A stretch of 64,000 bases of DNA from Blastochloris tepida (lineage in GTDB: Bacteria; Pseudomonadota; Alphaproteobacteria; Rhizobiales; Xanthobacteraceae), in NCBI RefSeq assembly GCF_003966715.1, contig NZ_AP018907.1, positions 3,460,001 through 3,524,000 of the forward strand. The letters run 5' to 3'. Positions 7,421 through 18,935 of this stretch are shown here, piece by piece. The first letter of the stretch is position 1. Every line of letters begins with the position of its first letter. Position numbers and translations under genes: made by a program. The notes beneath the pieces are model-generated. The model made no database searches. It was not told where the DNA came from and saw nothing but the letters and a program-made list of their open reading frames with translations.

Positions 7421-8974
7421 TCAATCTTCATCGACCCACATGAACATGATGGAGGTAAACCCTCCATGCTTCCAATTCATGTCCATCACCCCTCGTCGAT
7501 AATCGACAATCACGCTCGAAAAGCACTCTCGGAGGCGTAGGTTGGCCTTGGCTTGATCGAAGGGTTCCGCAGTTAACGCCGACTCCAGTTCGTCAACTCG
7601 CCGAATTAAGAGGGCGGGGGTTGATGCTGATGCCAGTTCGATAAGTTTGGCCTTCTCCGCTTCGCATTGTTCAATATCCCGTTCCAATTCGCGAATGGTC
7701 CGAACGATCTCCGCAGAGGTTCCCTTACGCAAAGCCATAACCAGTCGCCGAACCTCTTCCCGCTTGCGGTCAATTTCGTCTTCCAGCCCCGATATTGAAG
7801 CATCGAGATACGCTCCATCGCCCCCCGAAGTTGGGCAAGTCCCGCAAAGGAAGCTTGCATGTTGGCGTAGGGCCTCTTCAACAAAGTCCAGCTTCACTGA
7901 ACGATACTGACAGCCGTTGCCAGACTTCGCCGCGTCGCAGACGAGGTAGGGGCGGCCAGCTTTCTTGCTCGCTCCCTTGGTTACGCGTGTCATCGTGGCA
8001 CCGCATACGGGGCATTTAGCCAATCCCCCAAGTACATTTCGGACGACGCCAGACTGTGCATGCCTCCCCCTCAGTGGCGCCGAGGTGCCAGACTGGAGCG
8101 CTTTCACGCGCTGGTACAGTTCCTCTTCGATCACGGCGGGATAATAGTTCGGCACGGGGTCGAGCGGCTTGCGCCTCTTCCTATAGTCTCCCGCGTCCTC
8201 AACGATGTGTGGCACGAGTGTGCCGATCACGGCGGGGTTGCTGATGATCTTGGCAACATAGGAGCGATGCCAGCGGGTCGCCGGTTGACGCTTGCCGTCG
8301 CCCCAGGTGGGCACTCCATCGCGATTGAGTGCCTCTGTGATGGCGTGTTGTCCCTGCCCGGCTGCCAAGGCTGCAAAAATGCGCCGGACAACCTCTGCCC
8401 GATCCGGGATGATGTCGAAGCCGCTCCTATCCGCCCTGGGCTCAAGCCATGCTGGACAACGGGTGGTGAGGATCTTTTCCCCTACGTCCCGGCGTTTGCG
8501 TGACCATGCCTCCTTGAGCCGCCGCGCCTTAGTCTGGCTCTCCTCATGGGCTCGCATCATGACGAGCAGGCTTTCCATGATCCGGAAGGGGTTCGCCTTC
8601 ACGATCTCCAGTGTCCATTCGCGGCCATCCGCGAGGGTCACGATTGTGATGCCGGCGTTGATGATCTCCTGGAAGATCGGCAGTGCCTCCCAGGGGTCCA
8701 TCCGGCTGATGCGATCGAAACTCTCGACCAGCAGATAGCTCCCTGGCTCAACAGTTCCGGTCTGAACGGCCAACCGAAAATCAGCGAGGCTGCCACGTTC
8801 AGCGTTGCGGCCACGAAAAGCGGACACGCCGAGGTCTCGAAAGGTAAGGTCTTGGTCGAGTGTCAGCCCGTGACGGTCGGCGTACAGCTTCGCGGCTTCC
8901 GTCTGCCGACGGAAACTGTCGCCTTTCATCTGCTCGGGGGTGGAGAACCGGAGATAGGAGTAGGCTTTCGGCAT
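7421..8974 (-). CDS. Large serine recombinase (integrase of the comM element)
   Basis: This 517-residue protein is a large serine recombinase that would catalyse integration and excision of the element. The catalytic N-terminal domain begins with YLRFST, giving Arg9 and nucleophile Ser11, followed by the resolvase-type segment ESFDRISR. The recombinase domain lies at about 170-300. A zinc ribbon with CPVC (near 335) and later Cys pairs follows, then a coiled coil (LEDEIDRKREEVRRL) typical of integrases that control directionality. GAGGA seven bases before the ATG supports the start. The gene starts about 55 bp from the right junction and reads inward. All domains look intact, so mobility is plausible. 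Confidence 0.95.
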   Translation of the reverse strand: MPKAYSYLRFSTPEQMKGDSFRRQTEAAKLYADRHGLTLDQDLTFRDLGVSAFRGRNAERGSLADFRLAVQTGTVEPGSYLLVESFDRISRMDPWEALPIFQEIINAGITIVTLADGREWTLEIVKANPFRIMESLLVMMRAHEESQTKARRLKEAWSRKRRDVGEKILTTRCPAWLEPRADRSGFDIIPDRAEVVRRIFAALAAGQGQHAITEALNRDGVPTWGDGKRQPATRWHRSYVAKIISNPAVIGTLVPHIVEDAGDYRKRRKPLDPVPNYYPAVIEEELYQRVKALQSGTSAPLRGRHAQSGVVRNVLGGLAKCPVCGATMTRVTKGASKKAGRPYLVCDAAKSGNGCQYRSVKLDFVEEALRQHASFLCGTCPTSGGDGAYLDASISGLEDEIDRKREEVRRLVMALRKGTSAEIVRTIRELERDIEQCEAEKAKLIELASASTPALLIRRVDELESALTAEPFDQAKANLRLRECFSSVIVDYRRGVMDMNWKHGGFTSIMFMWVDED

Positions 8975-8988
8975 GGCGTCCTCGGAGC

Positions 8989-9924
8989 ATGACCATAACG
9001 ACGGGTCTCCAGAACTACAACATGCTGCTGATCGGCCCGCCCGGCGCCGGCAAGTCGATGCTGGCGGCCCGCCTGCCCTCGATCCTGCCGCCGCTCGCCC
9101 CGGCCGAGCTGCTCGACGTGTCGATGGTGATGAGCGTCGCCGGCGAGCTTTCGGGCGGCGCGCTCACCGACCGCCGGCCGTTCCGGGCGCCGCACCATTC
9201 GGCCTCGATGGCGGCGCTGGTCGGCGGCGGCCTCAGAGCCCGCCCCGGCGAGGTGTCGCTCGCCCACAAGGGCGTGCTGTTCCTCGACGAGCTGCCGGAG
9301 TTCCAGCCGCAGGTGCTGGATTCGCTGCGCCAGCCGATCGAGACCGGCGAGGTGGTGATCGCCCGCGCCAATCACCGCGTCACCTACCCCGCCCGCTTCA
9401 TGCTGGTGGCGGCGATGAACCCCTGCCGCTGCGGCGAGGCCGACACGCCCGGCTACACCTGCCGGCGCGGCCCCAATGCCCGCTGCAAGGCCGAGTATCA
9501 GAGCCGGCTGTCCGGCCCGCTGCTCGACCGCATCGACCTCACCATCCAGGTGGCGGCGGTCACCGCCGCCGATCTGGTGCAGCCGGCCCCGGCCGAGGGC
9601 AGCAAAGAGGTGGCGGCGCGGGTGGCGGCGGCACGGGCGCGGCAGGCCGAGCGCTTCGCCGCGCTCGGGCAGCCGCACCTCCTCACCAATGCCGAGGCGG
9701 CCGGTCCGCTGCTCGATGAGATCACCCGCCCCGACGCCGCCGGGATGACGCTGCTGCGCGAGGCGGCCGAGAGCCTGCGGCTCACCGCCCGCGGCTATCA
9801 CCGGGTGCTGAAGGTGGCCCGCACCATCGCCGATCTCGACGGCGCCGAGACGGTCGGCCGCCGGCATCTGGCCGAGGCGCTGTCCTATCGGGCTGCGGCC
9901 GACCGGGCGGCGCAGGCAGCGTGA
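8989..9924 (+). pseudogene. comM: comM (YifB family), C-terminal part
   Basis: The second half of ComM resumes at 9031 with IGPPGAGKSMLAARLPS, so Walker A is intact. It continues through Walker B (VLFLDELPEF), the Mg-chelatase sensor region (VAAMNPCRCGE) and the C-terminal Mg-chelatase-related domain (AESLRLTARGYHRVLKVARTI). The element supplies an in-frame ATG at 8989 and the reading frame also contains an ATG at 9022. GGAG is only one base from the first, so efficient translation is doubtful. If made, this piece would be a 311-residue ATPase lacking the N-terminal domain. I treat it as the broken half of one gene. Confidence 0.93.
9013..9038. other. Putative attR
   Basis: The right junction reads CATGCTGCTG followed by ATCGGCCCG, where comM resumes in frame. 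It shares CATGCTG with the left junction. TG at 9029-9030 is the proposed crossover dinucleotide. The element side contains CTACA (9014-9018), which would pair with TGTAG of the left end in the excised circle, giving an imperfect inverted repeat around the joined site. Confidence 0.55.
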
Positions 9925-10219
9925 TCCGGGTTTCCGGCCGATCCCCTCGGAACGACCGCCGGCCGTTTACCGCGCCCTAACCATCAGGCCAGGTTCGCCC
10001 GCCGAAACCGGGCCGGCCTGCCGTTTCGACACCTCCGGGCAAGCTTCCCCCGTCACCGTTACGGGAACGCTGGCGCAGTCGCGGCAGAGCCGGGTACCGG
10101 TTCTGCGAACGAGAATGTGATAAGCCAAAAACTCGACAAACCAAGAACTTGACAAAGCAGGAACTTGGAGCGAACGCCGGATCCGAACGGCGGACGCTCC
10201 AGAAGGCCCGAGGTCTGCC
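9925..10219. other. Intergenic region with 16-bp tandem repeats
   Basis: The first 40 bases contain a fragment of the palindromic repeat family (GTTTCCGGCCGATCCC). At about 10135-10178 there are three tandem units of about 16 bp with the core CCAAGAACTTGACAAA. These belong to the same class of degenerate short repeats found at several gene starts in the window. No gene is supported here. Confidence 0.5.
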
Positions 10220-12052
10220 ATGCTCGATACCCCCGATGCCGCCTACGCCCTGGCCGGCGTGACCGCGCTTGTGGCCCTGGCGCTGCTGCTGGGGATCGGC
10301 CTGCTGGCGGCCTCGCGCGCCGCGCTGAGCCGCCGCGCCGCGGTCCAGGAGCAGACCATCGCCGGCCTGACCCAGCGTCTGGCGGTGGCCGAGCACGCCG
10401 CGAGGGCCGCGACGGCCGAGGGCGACGAGGCCCCGGCGGCGCCCGCTGCCGGCCCCGCCGCGCCCGAGCTGATCCTCGCCCAGCTCGCCGATGCCCGCGA
10501 GCGCGCCGAGGCGGCGAGCCGCGCCAAGAGCCGGTTCCTCGCCATCGTCAGCCACGAGGTGCGCACGCCGCTCAACGGCATTCTCGGCATGGCCGACCTC
10601 CTGCTCGACACCGCCCTCACCCCCGAGCAGCGCAGCTACACCGCGGCGGTGAAGACCTCCGGCGAGGCGCTGCTCAGCCTGATCGAGGAGATCCTCGACT
10701 TCTCCAAGATCGAGGCCGGCCGGCTCGACCTGCAGGAGACCGCCTTCGATCCGGGGCGGCTGGTGGTCGAGGTGGTCGAGCTTCTGGCGCCGCGCGCCCA
10801 GGCCAAGGAGATCGAGCTCGTGGCCGACCTCGACGACGCCCTGCCGCGCCGCGTGCTGGGCGATCCGATCCGCCTGCGTCAGGTGCTGCTCAATCTGATC
10901 GGCAATGCGGTGAAATTCACCGAGGCCGGCGGGGTGAGCGTGGCGGTGGCGCGCGCCGATGACGGCAAGCTGGCGTTCAAGGTCGCCGACACCGGCCCCG
11001 GCATCCCGGTGCAGGACCGTGCCCGCATCTTCGCCGAGTTCGAGCAGGCCGACGTCACCGCCACCCGCCGCCACGGCGGCGCCGGGCTCGGCCTCGCCAT
11101 CGCCGAGCGCATCGTGCGCGGCATGGGCGGCTCGATCGCGCTGGAGAGCGAGGCCGGCCGCGGCTCCAGCTTCGCGTTTGCGCTGGCGCTGCCGGCGCTC
11201 GCCGAGGCCGACCCGGCGGCGTGGCCGGACCTCACCGGCCAGACCTGTCTGGTGATCAGCGATTCGCCGGTGCTGGGGCCGATCCTGCGCACCCGCCTCG
11301 CCGCGTGGGGCGCCACCGCCACCCTGGCCCCCGACGCCATGACCGCCGGCCTGGTGCTGCGGGAGCGCACCTGGGACGCGGTGATCGTCGATCGCGGCAT
11401 CGGGCTGGAGGCGGCGATGGCGCTGGGCGCCGCCGCGCGCTCCCGGGCCAGCCGCCGCGTCGTGCTGCTGAGCCCGGCCGAGCGCGGCGACCTCGCCGGC
11501 CTGCAGCAGGCGGGCTACGACGTCTATCTGGTCAAGCCGGTGCGGCCGGGCTCGCTCGCCGAGCGGCTGCGGCCGGGCCTGCCGGACGTGACGGCCCCGG
11601 CCATCCAGCCGGCCGATGCCCTGCCCGGGCTGGCGCCGCCGGAGCCGGAAGTCCGGCTGTCGGTGCTGGTGGCCGAGGACAACGACATCAACGCCTTCCT
11701 GGCGCGGGTGATGCTGACCAAGCTCGGCCACCGCGTCGAGGTGGTGGGCGACGGCGAGGCGGCGGTGGCGGCGGTGGTCGAGGCGCACGCCGCCGGTGCG
11801 CCGTTCGATCTGGTGCTGATGGACGTGCAGCTGCCGCGGCTCGACGGGCTGGAGGCGGCTCGCCGCATCCGGGCGCTGGGCGAGGCCGGGCAGGTGCGCA
11901 TCATCGCGCTCACCGCCAACGCCTTCGCCGAGGACCGGCGCGAGGCCGAAAGCGCCGGCATGGACGGCTTCCTCACCAAGCCGCTCGACGCCGACGCGCT
12001 GAAGGCGGCGCTGGCCGCGGCCGGCGGCGCCCGGCCTGCCGAAGTGGCGTGA
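10220..12052 (+). CDS. Hybrid sensor histidine kinase with two receiver domains
   Basis: This 610-residue protein has an N-terminal membrane helix (residues 9-30), a short linker helix, and a HisKA domain with phospho-accepting His112 in [10 protein letters not shown]. The HATPase domain shows N box [11 protein letters not shown] and G boxes DTGPGI and [10 protein letters not shown] receiver-like segment follows at about 340-450 ([12 protein letters not shown] to YLVKPVRPG), then a complete receiver at 480-605 with Asp535 in LMDVQLP and the KPLD lysine. There is no periplasmic sensor domain, so any signal is cytoplasmic or membrane-borne. A short GAGG precedes the ATG. No partner regulator lies nearby, so its pathway is unknown. 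Confidence 0.9.
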   Translation: MLDTPDAAYALAGVTALVALALLLGIGLLAASRAALSRRAAVQEQTIAGLTQRLAVAEHAARAATAEGDEAPAAPAAGPAAPELILAQLADARERAEAASRAKSRFLAIVSHEVRTPLNGILGMADLLLDTALTPEQRSYTAAVKTSGEALLSLIEEILDFSKIEAGRLDLQETAFDPGRLVVEVVELLAPRAQAKEIELVADLDDALPRRVLGDPIRLRQVLLNLIGNAVKFTEAGGVSVAVARADDGKLAFKVADTGPGIPVQDRARIFAEFEQADVTATRRHGGAGLGLAIAERIVRGMGGSIALESEAGRGSSFAFALALPALAEADPAAWPDLTGQTCLVISDSPVLGPILRTRLAAWGATATLAPDAMTAGLVLRERTWDAVIVDRGIGLEAAMALGAAARSRASRRVVLLSPAERGDLAGLQQAGYDVYLVKPVRPGSLAERLRPGLPDVTAPAIQPADALPGLAPPEPEVRLSVLVAEDNDINAFLARVMLTKLGHRVEVVGDGEAAVAAVVEAHAAGAPFDLVLMDVQLPRLDGLEAARRIRALGEAGQVRIIALTANAFAEDRREAESAGMDGFLTKPLDADALKAALAAAGGARPAEVA

Positions 12053-12126
12053 GACGGCATCCCCGCCCCGCCGCCGCGGACTGCGCGCGCAGGTCGGGCC
12101 GCCCCGGCCGGCCGTACCCCGCGCGG

Positions 12127-12155
12127 TTGTCACGGAACTGTCCGACACTTATGTT
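12127..12155 (+). promoter_or_regulatory. Candidate Pho box and promoter for the OlsB-like gene
   Basis: The sequence TTGTCAC-GGAA-CTGTCCG gives two copies of a TGTC-type heptamer exactly 11 bp apart, the arrangement of PhoB-binding Pho boxes. A -10-like TATGTT lies at 12150-12155, 17 bp after TTGTCA. Rhizobial olsB is known to be induced by phosphate starvation through PhoB, which fits the gene downstream at 12299. The second repeat deviates from CTGTCAT, so this remains a candidate. Confidence 0.45.
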
Positions 12156-12298
12156 CTAACCGTCGCATTGAGATGCTTCAGTGACGGTTCGCCGTGATTC
12201 GCCCGATTGCGTGTCGGGGCGGCCGGTCAACAATGGCCGATCAAGAACTGTCGGCACGTCCACGGCAGCCGTGGCGAAACGCCGGGTGGGGAGACGTC

Positions 12299-13345
12299 AT
12301 GCCGAAGCGCGCGCAGGGGGTTGGGGCGCAAGGATCTCTTGGGACGCAAGGATCTCTTGGGGCGCAAGGAACTGGAGCGAAAAGATTTGGCGCGAGCCGG
12401 CTCGCCCCCCTTGGCCCCAAGGCGATCATGGCGAAATTCCTGCCGCTTCATCAGGCCAGCGCCGGCTTTATCCCGCTGCTGCGCGCCTATAGCGGCATCC
12501 GCCACCGCGACACCCGCCAGCATCCCTCGGGCACCGCCACCCTCGGCCGCATCGGCCCGCTGGAGGTGCGGCTGGCGCGCAATTCGGCCGATGTCCGCCA
12601 GGCCCAGAAGCTGCGCTACAAGGTGTTCTACGACGAGATGTCGGCCATCCCCGACGCCGCCACCCGGCTGGCGCGGCGCGATGTCGACGGCTTCGACGCG
12701 GTGTGCGACCACCTCTTGGTGTTGGACCACGACGCCACCACCAATGTGCTCGGCCGCCAGCAGCCGAAGGTTGTGGGCACCTACCGGCTGCTGCGCCAGT
12801 GCGTCGCCACCCGCCATGGCGGCTTCTATTCGGCGGCCGAGTTCGACATCGGCAGCCTGATGCGCCGCCACAGCACCCTCAATTTCCTCGAACTCGGCCG
12901 CTCCTGCGTGCTCAAGCCCTACCGCAACAAGCGCACGGTGGAGCTTCTGTGGCACGGCATCTGGGCCTATGTGCTGCGCCACGATATCGACGCGCTGATC
13001 GGCTGCGCCTCGCTGGAGGGCACCGATCCCGACGCGCTGGCGCTGCAATTGTCCTTCCTGCACCACCACGCCCGGGCGCCGGAGGAATGGCGGGCCAGCG
13101 CCCTGCCGCAGCGCTATGTCGAGATGAACCGCATGCCCAAGGAGGCGATCGACGCCAAGGCGGCGCTCCATGAGCTGCCGCCGCTGGTGAAGGGCTATCT
13201 GCGGCTCGGCGGCTATGTCGGCGACGGCGCGGTCATCGACCATCAGTTCGGCACCACCGACGTGCTGATCATCCTGCCGCGCACCGCCATCAGCCCGCGC
13301 TACATCGAGCATTTCGGCGCCAGCGCCAACCGCCACGCGGCCTGA
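12299..13345 (+). CDS. olsB: GNAT-fold acyltransferase, probable L-ornithine N-alpha-acyltransferase OlsB
   Basis: This protein belongs to the Acetyltransf_5 / COG3176 group that includes OlsB, which transfers a 3-hydroxyacyl chain from ACP to ornithine to make lyso-ornithine lipid at the inner membrane. Typical segments are VRQAQKLRYKVFYDEM, ELGRSCVLKPYRNKRTV and GYLRLGGYVGDGAVIDHQF. Two starts are possible. ATG 12299 has GGGGAG close upstream and gives 348 residues. ATG 12428 gives 305, near the usual family length of about 300. The extra N-terminus contains short Gly/Gln-rich repeats (AQGSLG) from 15- and 18-bp DNA repeats at about 12313-12390, whose frame-keeping period favours translation. 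Some relatives are annotated hemolysin, which is misleading. Confidence 0.75.
   Translation: MPKRAQGVGAQGSLGTQGSLGAQGTGAKRFGASRLAPLGPKAIMAKFLPLHQASAGFIPLLRAYSGIRHRDTRQHPSGTATLGRIGPLEVRLARNSADVRQAQKLRYKVFYDEMSAIPDAATRLARRDVDGFDAVCDHLLVLDHDATTNVLGRQQPKVVGTYRLLRQCVATRHGGFYSAAEFDIGSLMRRHSTLNFLELGRSCVLKPYRNKRTVELLWHGIWAYVLRHDIDALIGCASLEGTDPDALALQLSFLHHHARAPEEWRASALPQRYVEMNRMPKEAIDAKAALHELPPLVKGYLRLGGYVGDGAVIDHQFGTTDVLIILPRTAISPRYIEHFGASANRHAA
12313..12390 (+). repeat. 15/18-bp degenerate tandem repeats at the 5' end of the OlsB-like gene
   Basis: Four imperfect units with the core GCAAGGATCTCTTGGG occur in tandem. The first two are 18 bp and nearly identical, the next two are 15 bp. All periods are multiples of three, encoding GAQGSL, GTQGSL, GAQGT and GAKRF if the upstream start is used. 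Confidence 0.75.
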
Positions 13346-13457
13346 GCGCGGGACCACGGTCTTCGCGGCCCTGAATCTGCCGAGGCGGAGAGATCGAGCC
13401 GGCAGGCGCTCTTTCAGCAAGAGCTGCGCCGGCCGTGTCTGCCGCAACTCCACCGTC

Positions 13458-13546
13458 GTCATGGCCGGGCTCGTCCCGGCCATCCATGTCTTTGTTTGAA
13501 TATACGTTTTAAGTCGTGGATGGCCGGGACGAGCCCGGCCATGACG
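13458..13546. terminator. Large inverted repeat between convergent genes
   Basis: Two 32-bp arms (13458-13489 and 13515-13546) are inverted copies with one mismatch, separated by 25 AT-rich bases. The arms contain GGCCGGGCTCGTCCCGGCC, itself palindromic. It lies between the convergent OlsB-like and rhodanese genes and can form a very strong hairpin in either transcript. The motif resembles repeats common in Bradyrhizobium-type genomes. Confidence 0.8.
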
Positions 13547-13575
13547 GCGGCGGGTCAGCGGCAAGGGCCGCCGTC

Positions 13576-13938
13576 TCAGCCGTTGCCGCGCACGATGTCC
13601 TCGCCGGCGGCCGACCAGTCCAGCATGCTGCCGTTATAGACCTTGAGGCCGGGCCGGCCGGCGGCCATGGCGCGCACGAAGGCCATGCGGGCGCGGGCGC
13701 CCGAGCGGCACATCAGCACCACGGTGCGCCCGTCGTTCGGCAGCAGGTCGATCGAGAACCTGGTCAGCGGCACATTGACCGCGCCGGGCACGTGGCCCGA
13801 CTCGAACTCGCCGGCCTCGCGCACGTCGACCAGCGCCACCGTGCCGGCGTCGAGCTCGCCCTTCAGCGCCTCGCGCTCGATCGCCTCGGGCTTCGGGCCG
13901 AACCCGAAGATGGCGCCCACCTCTGACAGAAATCCCAT
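13576..13938 (-). CDS. Rhodanese-like domain protein
   Basis: This is a single rhodanese domain of 120 residues. It has the entry motif VALVDVREAGEFESGHVPGA and the active-site loop MCRSGARA, whose Cys would carry the persulfide. A short N-terminal extension (MGFLSEVGAIFGF) might associate with membranes but is not a full helix. GAGAGGGG precedes the ATG. Such proteins transfer sulfane sulfur or act in sulfur or phosphate-like signalling. The partner is not evident. A short gap separates it from the hydrolase gene in the same direction, which may be a separate unit. Confidence 0.88.
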   Translation of the reverse strand: MGFLSEVGAIFGFGPKPEAIEREALKGELDAGTVALVDVREAGEFESGHVPGAVNVPLTRFSIDLLPNDGRTVVLMCRSGARARMAFVRAMAAGRPGLKVYNGSMLDWSAAGEDIVRGNG

Positions 13939-13992
13939 GTGACCCCTCTCCTGTCTGATCGAAATCCGGCCGGACCCGCTTGGTTCCCGATT

Positions 13993-14847
13993 TCAGGCCG
14001 GAACCCGGGTCAGCCGCGTGCCGCGCGCCAGCTCGACCAGCCGGTGGGTGAGCGCGCTGTCGGGATCGGCGAGCGGCGCCAGGATGCTGAAATGGTTGGC
14101 GCCCGGCGCCACCACCACCTGGGCCGCGACCTCGCGCTCGCTCCAGGCGGCGACCAGCTCGCGGCTCTGGCGGTGATATTCGCTGCTCTCGTCCTCGCCG
14201 ACCCAGGCGTCGAAGGTGCGCCCGGCAGCGACCTGCCAGTTGATCGGCGACAGCCGGTGCGCCTCGTTCTCGTCGAGCCGCAGCTTGGCATTGATGCTGG
14301 TGGAGACCAGCGGCCGCAGGTCGAACACCCCGGACAGCGCCACCCCGGCCGAGACCAGATCGGGCGGCAGCGTCGAATCGATGGAGTTCCAGTCGGTCGC
14401 CACCAGACAGGCGGCGAGGTGGCCGCCCGAGCCGTGGCCCACCACCACCACCGCGCGGCCGATGCGCCGGTGCAGCGCGATCGCCGCGGCCCGCACCTGG
14501 CCGATGATGTTGAGCACGGTGACCTCCGGGCAGAGGTCGTAGCCGGCGACCGCGAACGCCAGCCCGCGGGCATTGACGCCGCCGGCGAGGTGGCTGAAGT
14601 CCGCCGCCCCGTGCGACTGCCAGCCGCCGCCATGGATGAACAGCACCGCGGCGCCCACCGAATCGATCGCCGGCCGGAACAAATCGAGCGTCTGGCGCGG
14701 CGAGGGGCCGTATTTCAGCCCGAGCTGGGCGCGGCCGTGGCCGGCGCGGTAGGCGGCGGCATCGCGCTCCCACGCGGCCAGAATTTCGGCATGCTCCGGA
14801 ACCCGGGCGCGATTGTCGTATTCTGCTTCGAAATCGAGCGTCACCAT
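13993..14847 (-). CDS. Alpha/beta hydrolase, arylformamidase-like
   Basis: This 284-residue protein has the HGGGW oxyanion motif of the hormone-sensitive-lipase / kynurenine formamidase group and the nucleophile elbow GHGSGGH. The acidic residue lies in the GEDES segment and the catalytic His in GANHFSI. The start MVTLDFEAEYDNRARVPEH matches the usual N-terminus of this family, although the Shine-Dalgarno (GGTGAG) directly abuts the ATG and the following GTG could also serve. The open frame continues far upstream across the divergent mtnA gene but this is a high-GC artefact. Substrate unknown. Arylformamidase is a family-based guess. Confidence 0.78.
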   Translation of the reverse strand: MVTLDFEAEYDNRARVPEHAEILAAWERDAAAYRAGHGRAQLGLKYGPSPRQTLDLFRPAIDSVGAAVLFIHGGGWQSHGAADFSHLAGGVNARGLAFAVAGYDLCPEVTVLNIIGQVRAAAIALHRRIGRAVVVVGHGSGGHLAACLVATDWNSIDSTLPPDLVSAGVALSGVFDLRPLVSTSINAKLRLDENEAHRLSPINWQVAAGRTFDAWVGEDESSEYHRQSRELVAAWSEREVAAQVVVAPGANHFSILAPLADPDSALTHRLVELARGTRLTRVPA

Positions 14848-15099
14848 CTCACCGACCGGCCCTGGAAGGAGGCGCAGGAGGAACCTGGAGCCACGCGTGG
14901 GGCGCGCCTGCCGGTCCCGCATCCGCGGCCTCGTTGCACGACAAACCGCGCCGCCATGGCGTCGAGTCTCCCCTGGGTCGCCCCCGAGTCGTCCCCGAGC
15001 GTCATGCGCGTCGCGCACGGTGCCATCCTGCCGCGGATCGCAATTCGATCCCAGTCCGGCACCGCCGCGCCACCATAGCGGGCGGCGCGCGAGGAGGCT

Positions 15100-16212
15100 A
15101 TGGTGCGCGCCATGCAGATCGACGGCAAACCCTGGCGCACCATCTGGCGCGACCAAGCGGGCGGGGTCGGGATCATCGACCAGACCTGCCTGCCCCACAG
15201 TTTCGAGACCCTCACGCTCGCCTCGCTCCAGGATGCGGCGGTGGCGATCCGCACCATGCAGGTGCGCGGCGCGCCGCTGATCGGGGCGGCCGCCGCCTAC
15301 GGGCTGGCGCTGGGCCTCGACGAGGATCCCACCGACATCGGCCTGGAGCGCGCTCACCGCGCGCTGGCCGAGACGCGGCCGACCGCGATCAATCTGCGCT
15401 GGGCGCTGGGGCGGGTGGTCGATTCGGTCTGCGCGCTGCTGCCGGAGGCGCGCGCCGAGCGGGCGTTCGCCGAGGCCGACGCCATCGCCGAGGAGGATGT
15501 GGCCATCAATGCCGCGCTCGGCCGCTTCGGCGCCGAGCTGATCAAGGAAATCGCGGCGAAGAAGCCGGGCCGGACGGTCAACATCCTCACCCATTGCAAT
15601 GCCGGCTGGCTCGCCACCGTCGACTGGGGCACCGCCACCGCGCCGATCTATCAGGCGTTCCAGGCCGGCATCCCGCTCCATGTGTGGGTGGACGAGACCC
15701 GCCCGCGCAACCAGGGCGCCTTCCTCACCGCCTGGGAGCTGAACCATGCCGGCGTGCCGCACACCGTGATCGCCGACAATGCCGGCGGCCACCTGATGCA
15801 GCACGGCCAGGTCGATCTGGTGATCGTCGGCACCGACCGTACCACCCGCACCGGCGACGTCTGCAACAAGATCGGCACCTATCTCAAGGCGCTGGCGGCG
15901 CACGATTGCGGCGTGCCGTTCTATGTGGCGCTGCCGTCCTCGACCATCGACTGGACGCTCACCGACGGCCGCAAGATCCCGATCGAGGAGCGCTCGGGCA
16001 CTGAGGTCAGCCACATTTCCGGCCGCACGGCGGATGGCCGCATCGTCGAGGTGCAGCTGACGCCGGACGGCTCGGGCGTCGCCAATCCCGGCTTCGACGT
16101 CACGCCCGCCCGGCTCATCACCGGCCTGATCACCGAGCGCGGCATCGCCCCGGCCTCGGCCGAGGGGCTCGCCGCGCTGTTTCCCGAGCGGGCCAAGTCG
16201 CGGGCGGCGTGA
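15100..16212 (+). CDS. mtnA: S-methyl-5-thioribose-1-phosphate isomerase
   Basis: This cytoplasmic enzyme of the methionine salvage pathway converts 5-methylthioribose-1-phosphate to the ribulose form. Family motifs are clear: [34 protein letters not shown] with the catalytic Cys, [15 protein letters not shown], and [18 protein letters not shown] with the catalytic Asp region. The length of 370 residues is normal. GAGGAGG at 15091-15097 could serve ATG 15100, GTG 15103 or ATG 15112, so the exact start is uncertain by four codons. The other salvage genes are not in the window. Confidence 0.95.
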   Translation: MVRAMQIDGKPWRTIWRDQAGGVGIIDQTCLPHSFETLTLASLQDAAVAIRTMQVRGAPLIGAAAAYGLALGLDEDPTDIGLERAHRALAETRPTAINLRWALGRVVDSVCALLPEARAERAFAEADAIAEEDVAINAALGRFGAELIKEIAAKKPGRTVNILTHCNAGWLATVDWGTATAPIYQAFQAGIPLHVWVDETRPRNQGAFLTAWELNHAGVPHTVIADNAGGHLMQHGQVDLVIVGTDRTTRTGDVCNKIGTYLKALAAHDCGVPFYVALPSSTIDWTLTDGRKIPIEERSGTEVSHISGRTADGRIVEVQLTPDGSGVANPGFDVTPARLITGLITERGIAPASAEGLAALFPERAKSRAA

Positions 16213-16655
16213 GGCGGTTTCCGGCGGGGTCGTTTCCGGCGGATCGGCTCGGAACACCGGCGAGCCGGGACCCGTCTCGGTTTGCCACCGGAAACCGGAC
16301 ACGCCGGGGCGTTCTGGGTACCCCTCACCCCCGACCCCTCCCCACCGCTCGCGAAGCTCGCGGGGGGAGGGGAGAAGCGGGATGCCTCTTCTCCCCTCCC
16401 CCCATGAACGTAGTGAATGGTGGGGAGGGGTCGGGGGTGGGGGGCATCTTCCAAGCGCGCGCAGCGAAGCCGGAAACCAGAAATTGGCCGGAAACCGTAT
16501 GAGGTGGCCACCGGAATTCCGACCCGCCGACGATGAAAGCGCCTCGCCGCCGGGAGCCGTTGGAGTGGGGTTGGCCCGGACGCTTTCGGTTTTGGACGAC
16601 ATCCGGTTGGGGCGGACGGCAGCCTTCGCCGCCGTCGCCCCCACCCCAGCTTCAC
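16213..16655. other. Convergent intergenic region with nested palindromes
   Basis: This gap separates the convergent mtnA and malic enzyme genes and holds no gene. The start (16213-16260) has fragments of the MITE-like repeat. A large nested palindrome occupies 16321-16444. Its outer 26-bp arms (CCCCTCACCCCCGACCCC type) have one mismatch, and an inner pair GGGGGGAGGGGAGAAG / CTTCTCCCCTCCCCCC is perfect. The structure is probably a bidirectional terminator or an extragenic repeat element. A further CCGGAAACCGTAT fragment lies at 16488-16500. Confidence 0.75.

Positions 16656-18935
<2,280 letters not shown>

Larger units (their letters stand above)
3508..9030. mobile_element. Integrative element of about 5.5 kb inserted in comM
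   Basis: The comM reading frame stops at about 3510 and continues in frame at 9031, so everything between is inserted DNA. The right end carries a large serine recombinase whose start codon lies about 55 bp from the junction, the usual place for an integrase beside its attachment site. Other cargo is a RepA-like AAA ATPase, an orphan 187-residue protein, a 105-residue protein, a 49-residue membrane protein and disrupted frames. Codon use is less GC-biased than in the flanking genes. No conjugation, capsid or relaxase genes are visible, so it is best called a small integrative or satellite-like element. The ends are accurate to within about 6 bp. Confidence 0.9.

Noticed and set aside
8860..8988. 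Upstream extension of the second comM half into the recombinase gene
   Set aside because: These codons are antisense to the recombinase start and show no ComM similarity.
9977..12148. Long minus-strand frame opposite the hybrid histidine kinase
   Set aside because: Composition is that of an antisense shadow and the kinase on the plus strand has all motifs.
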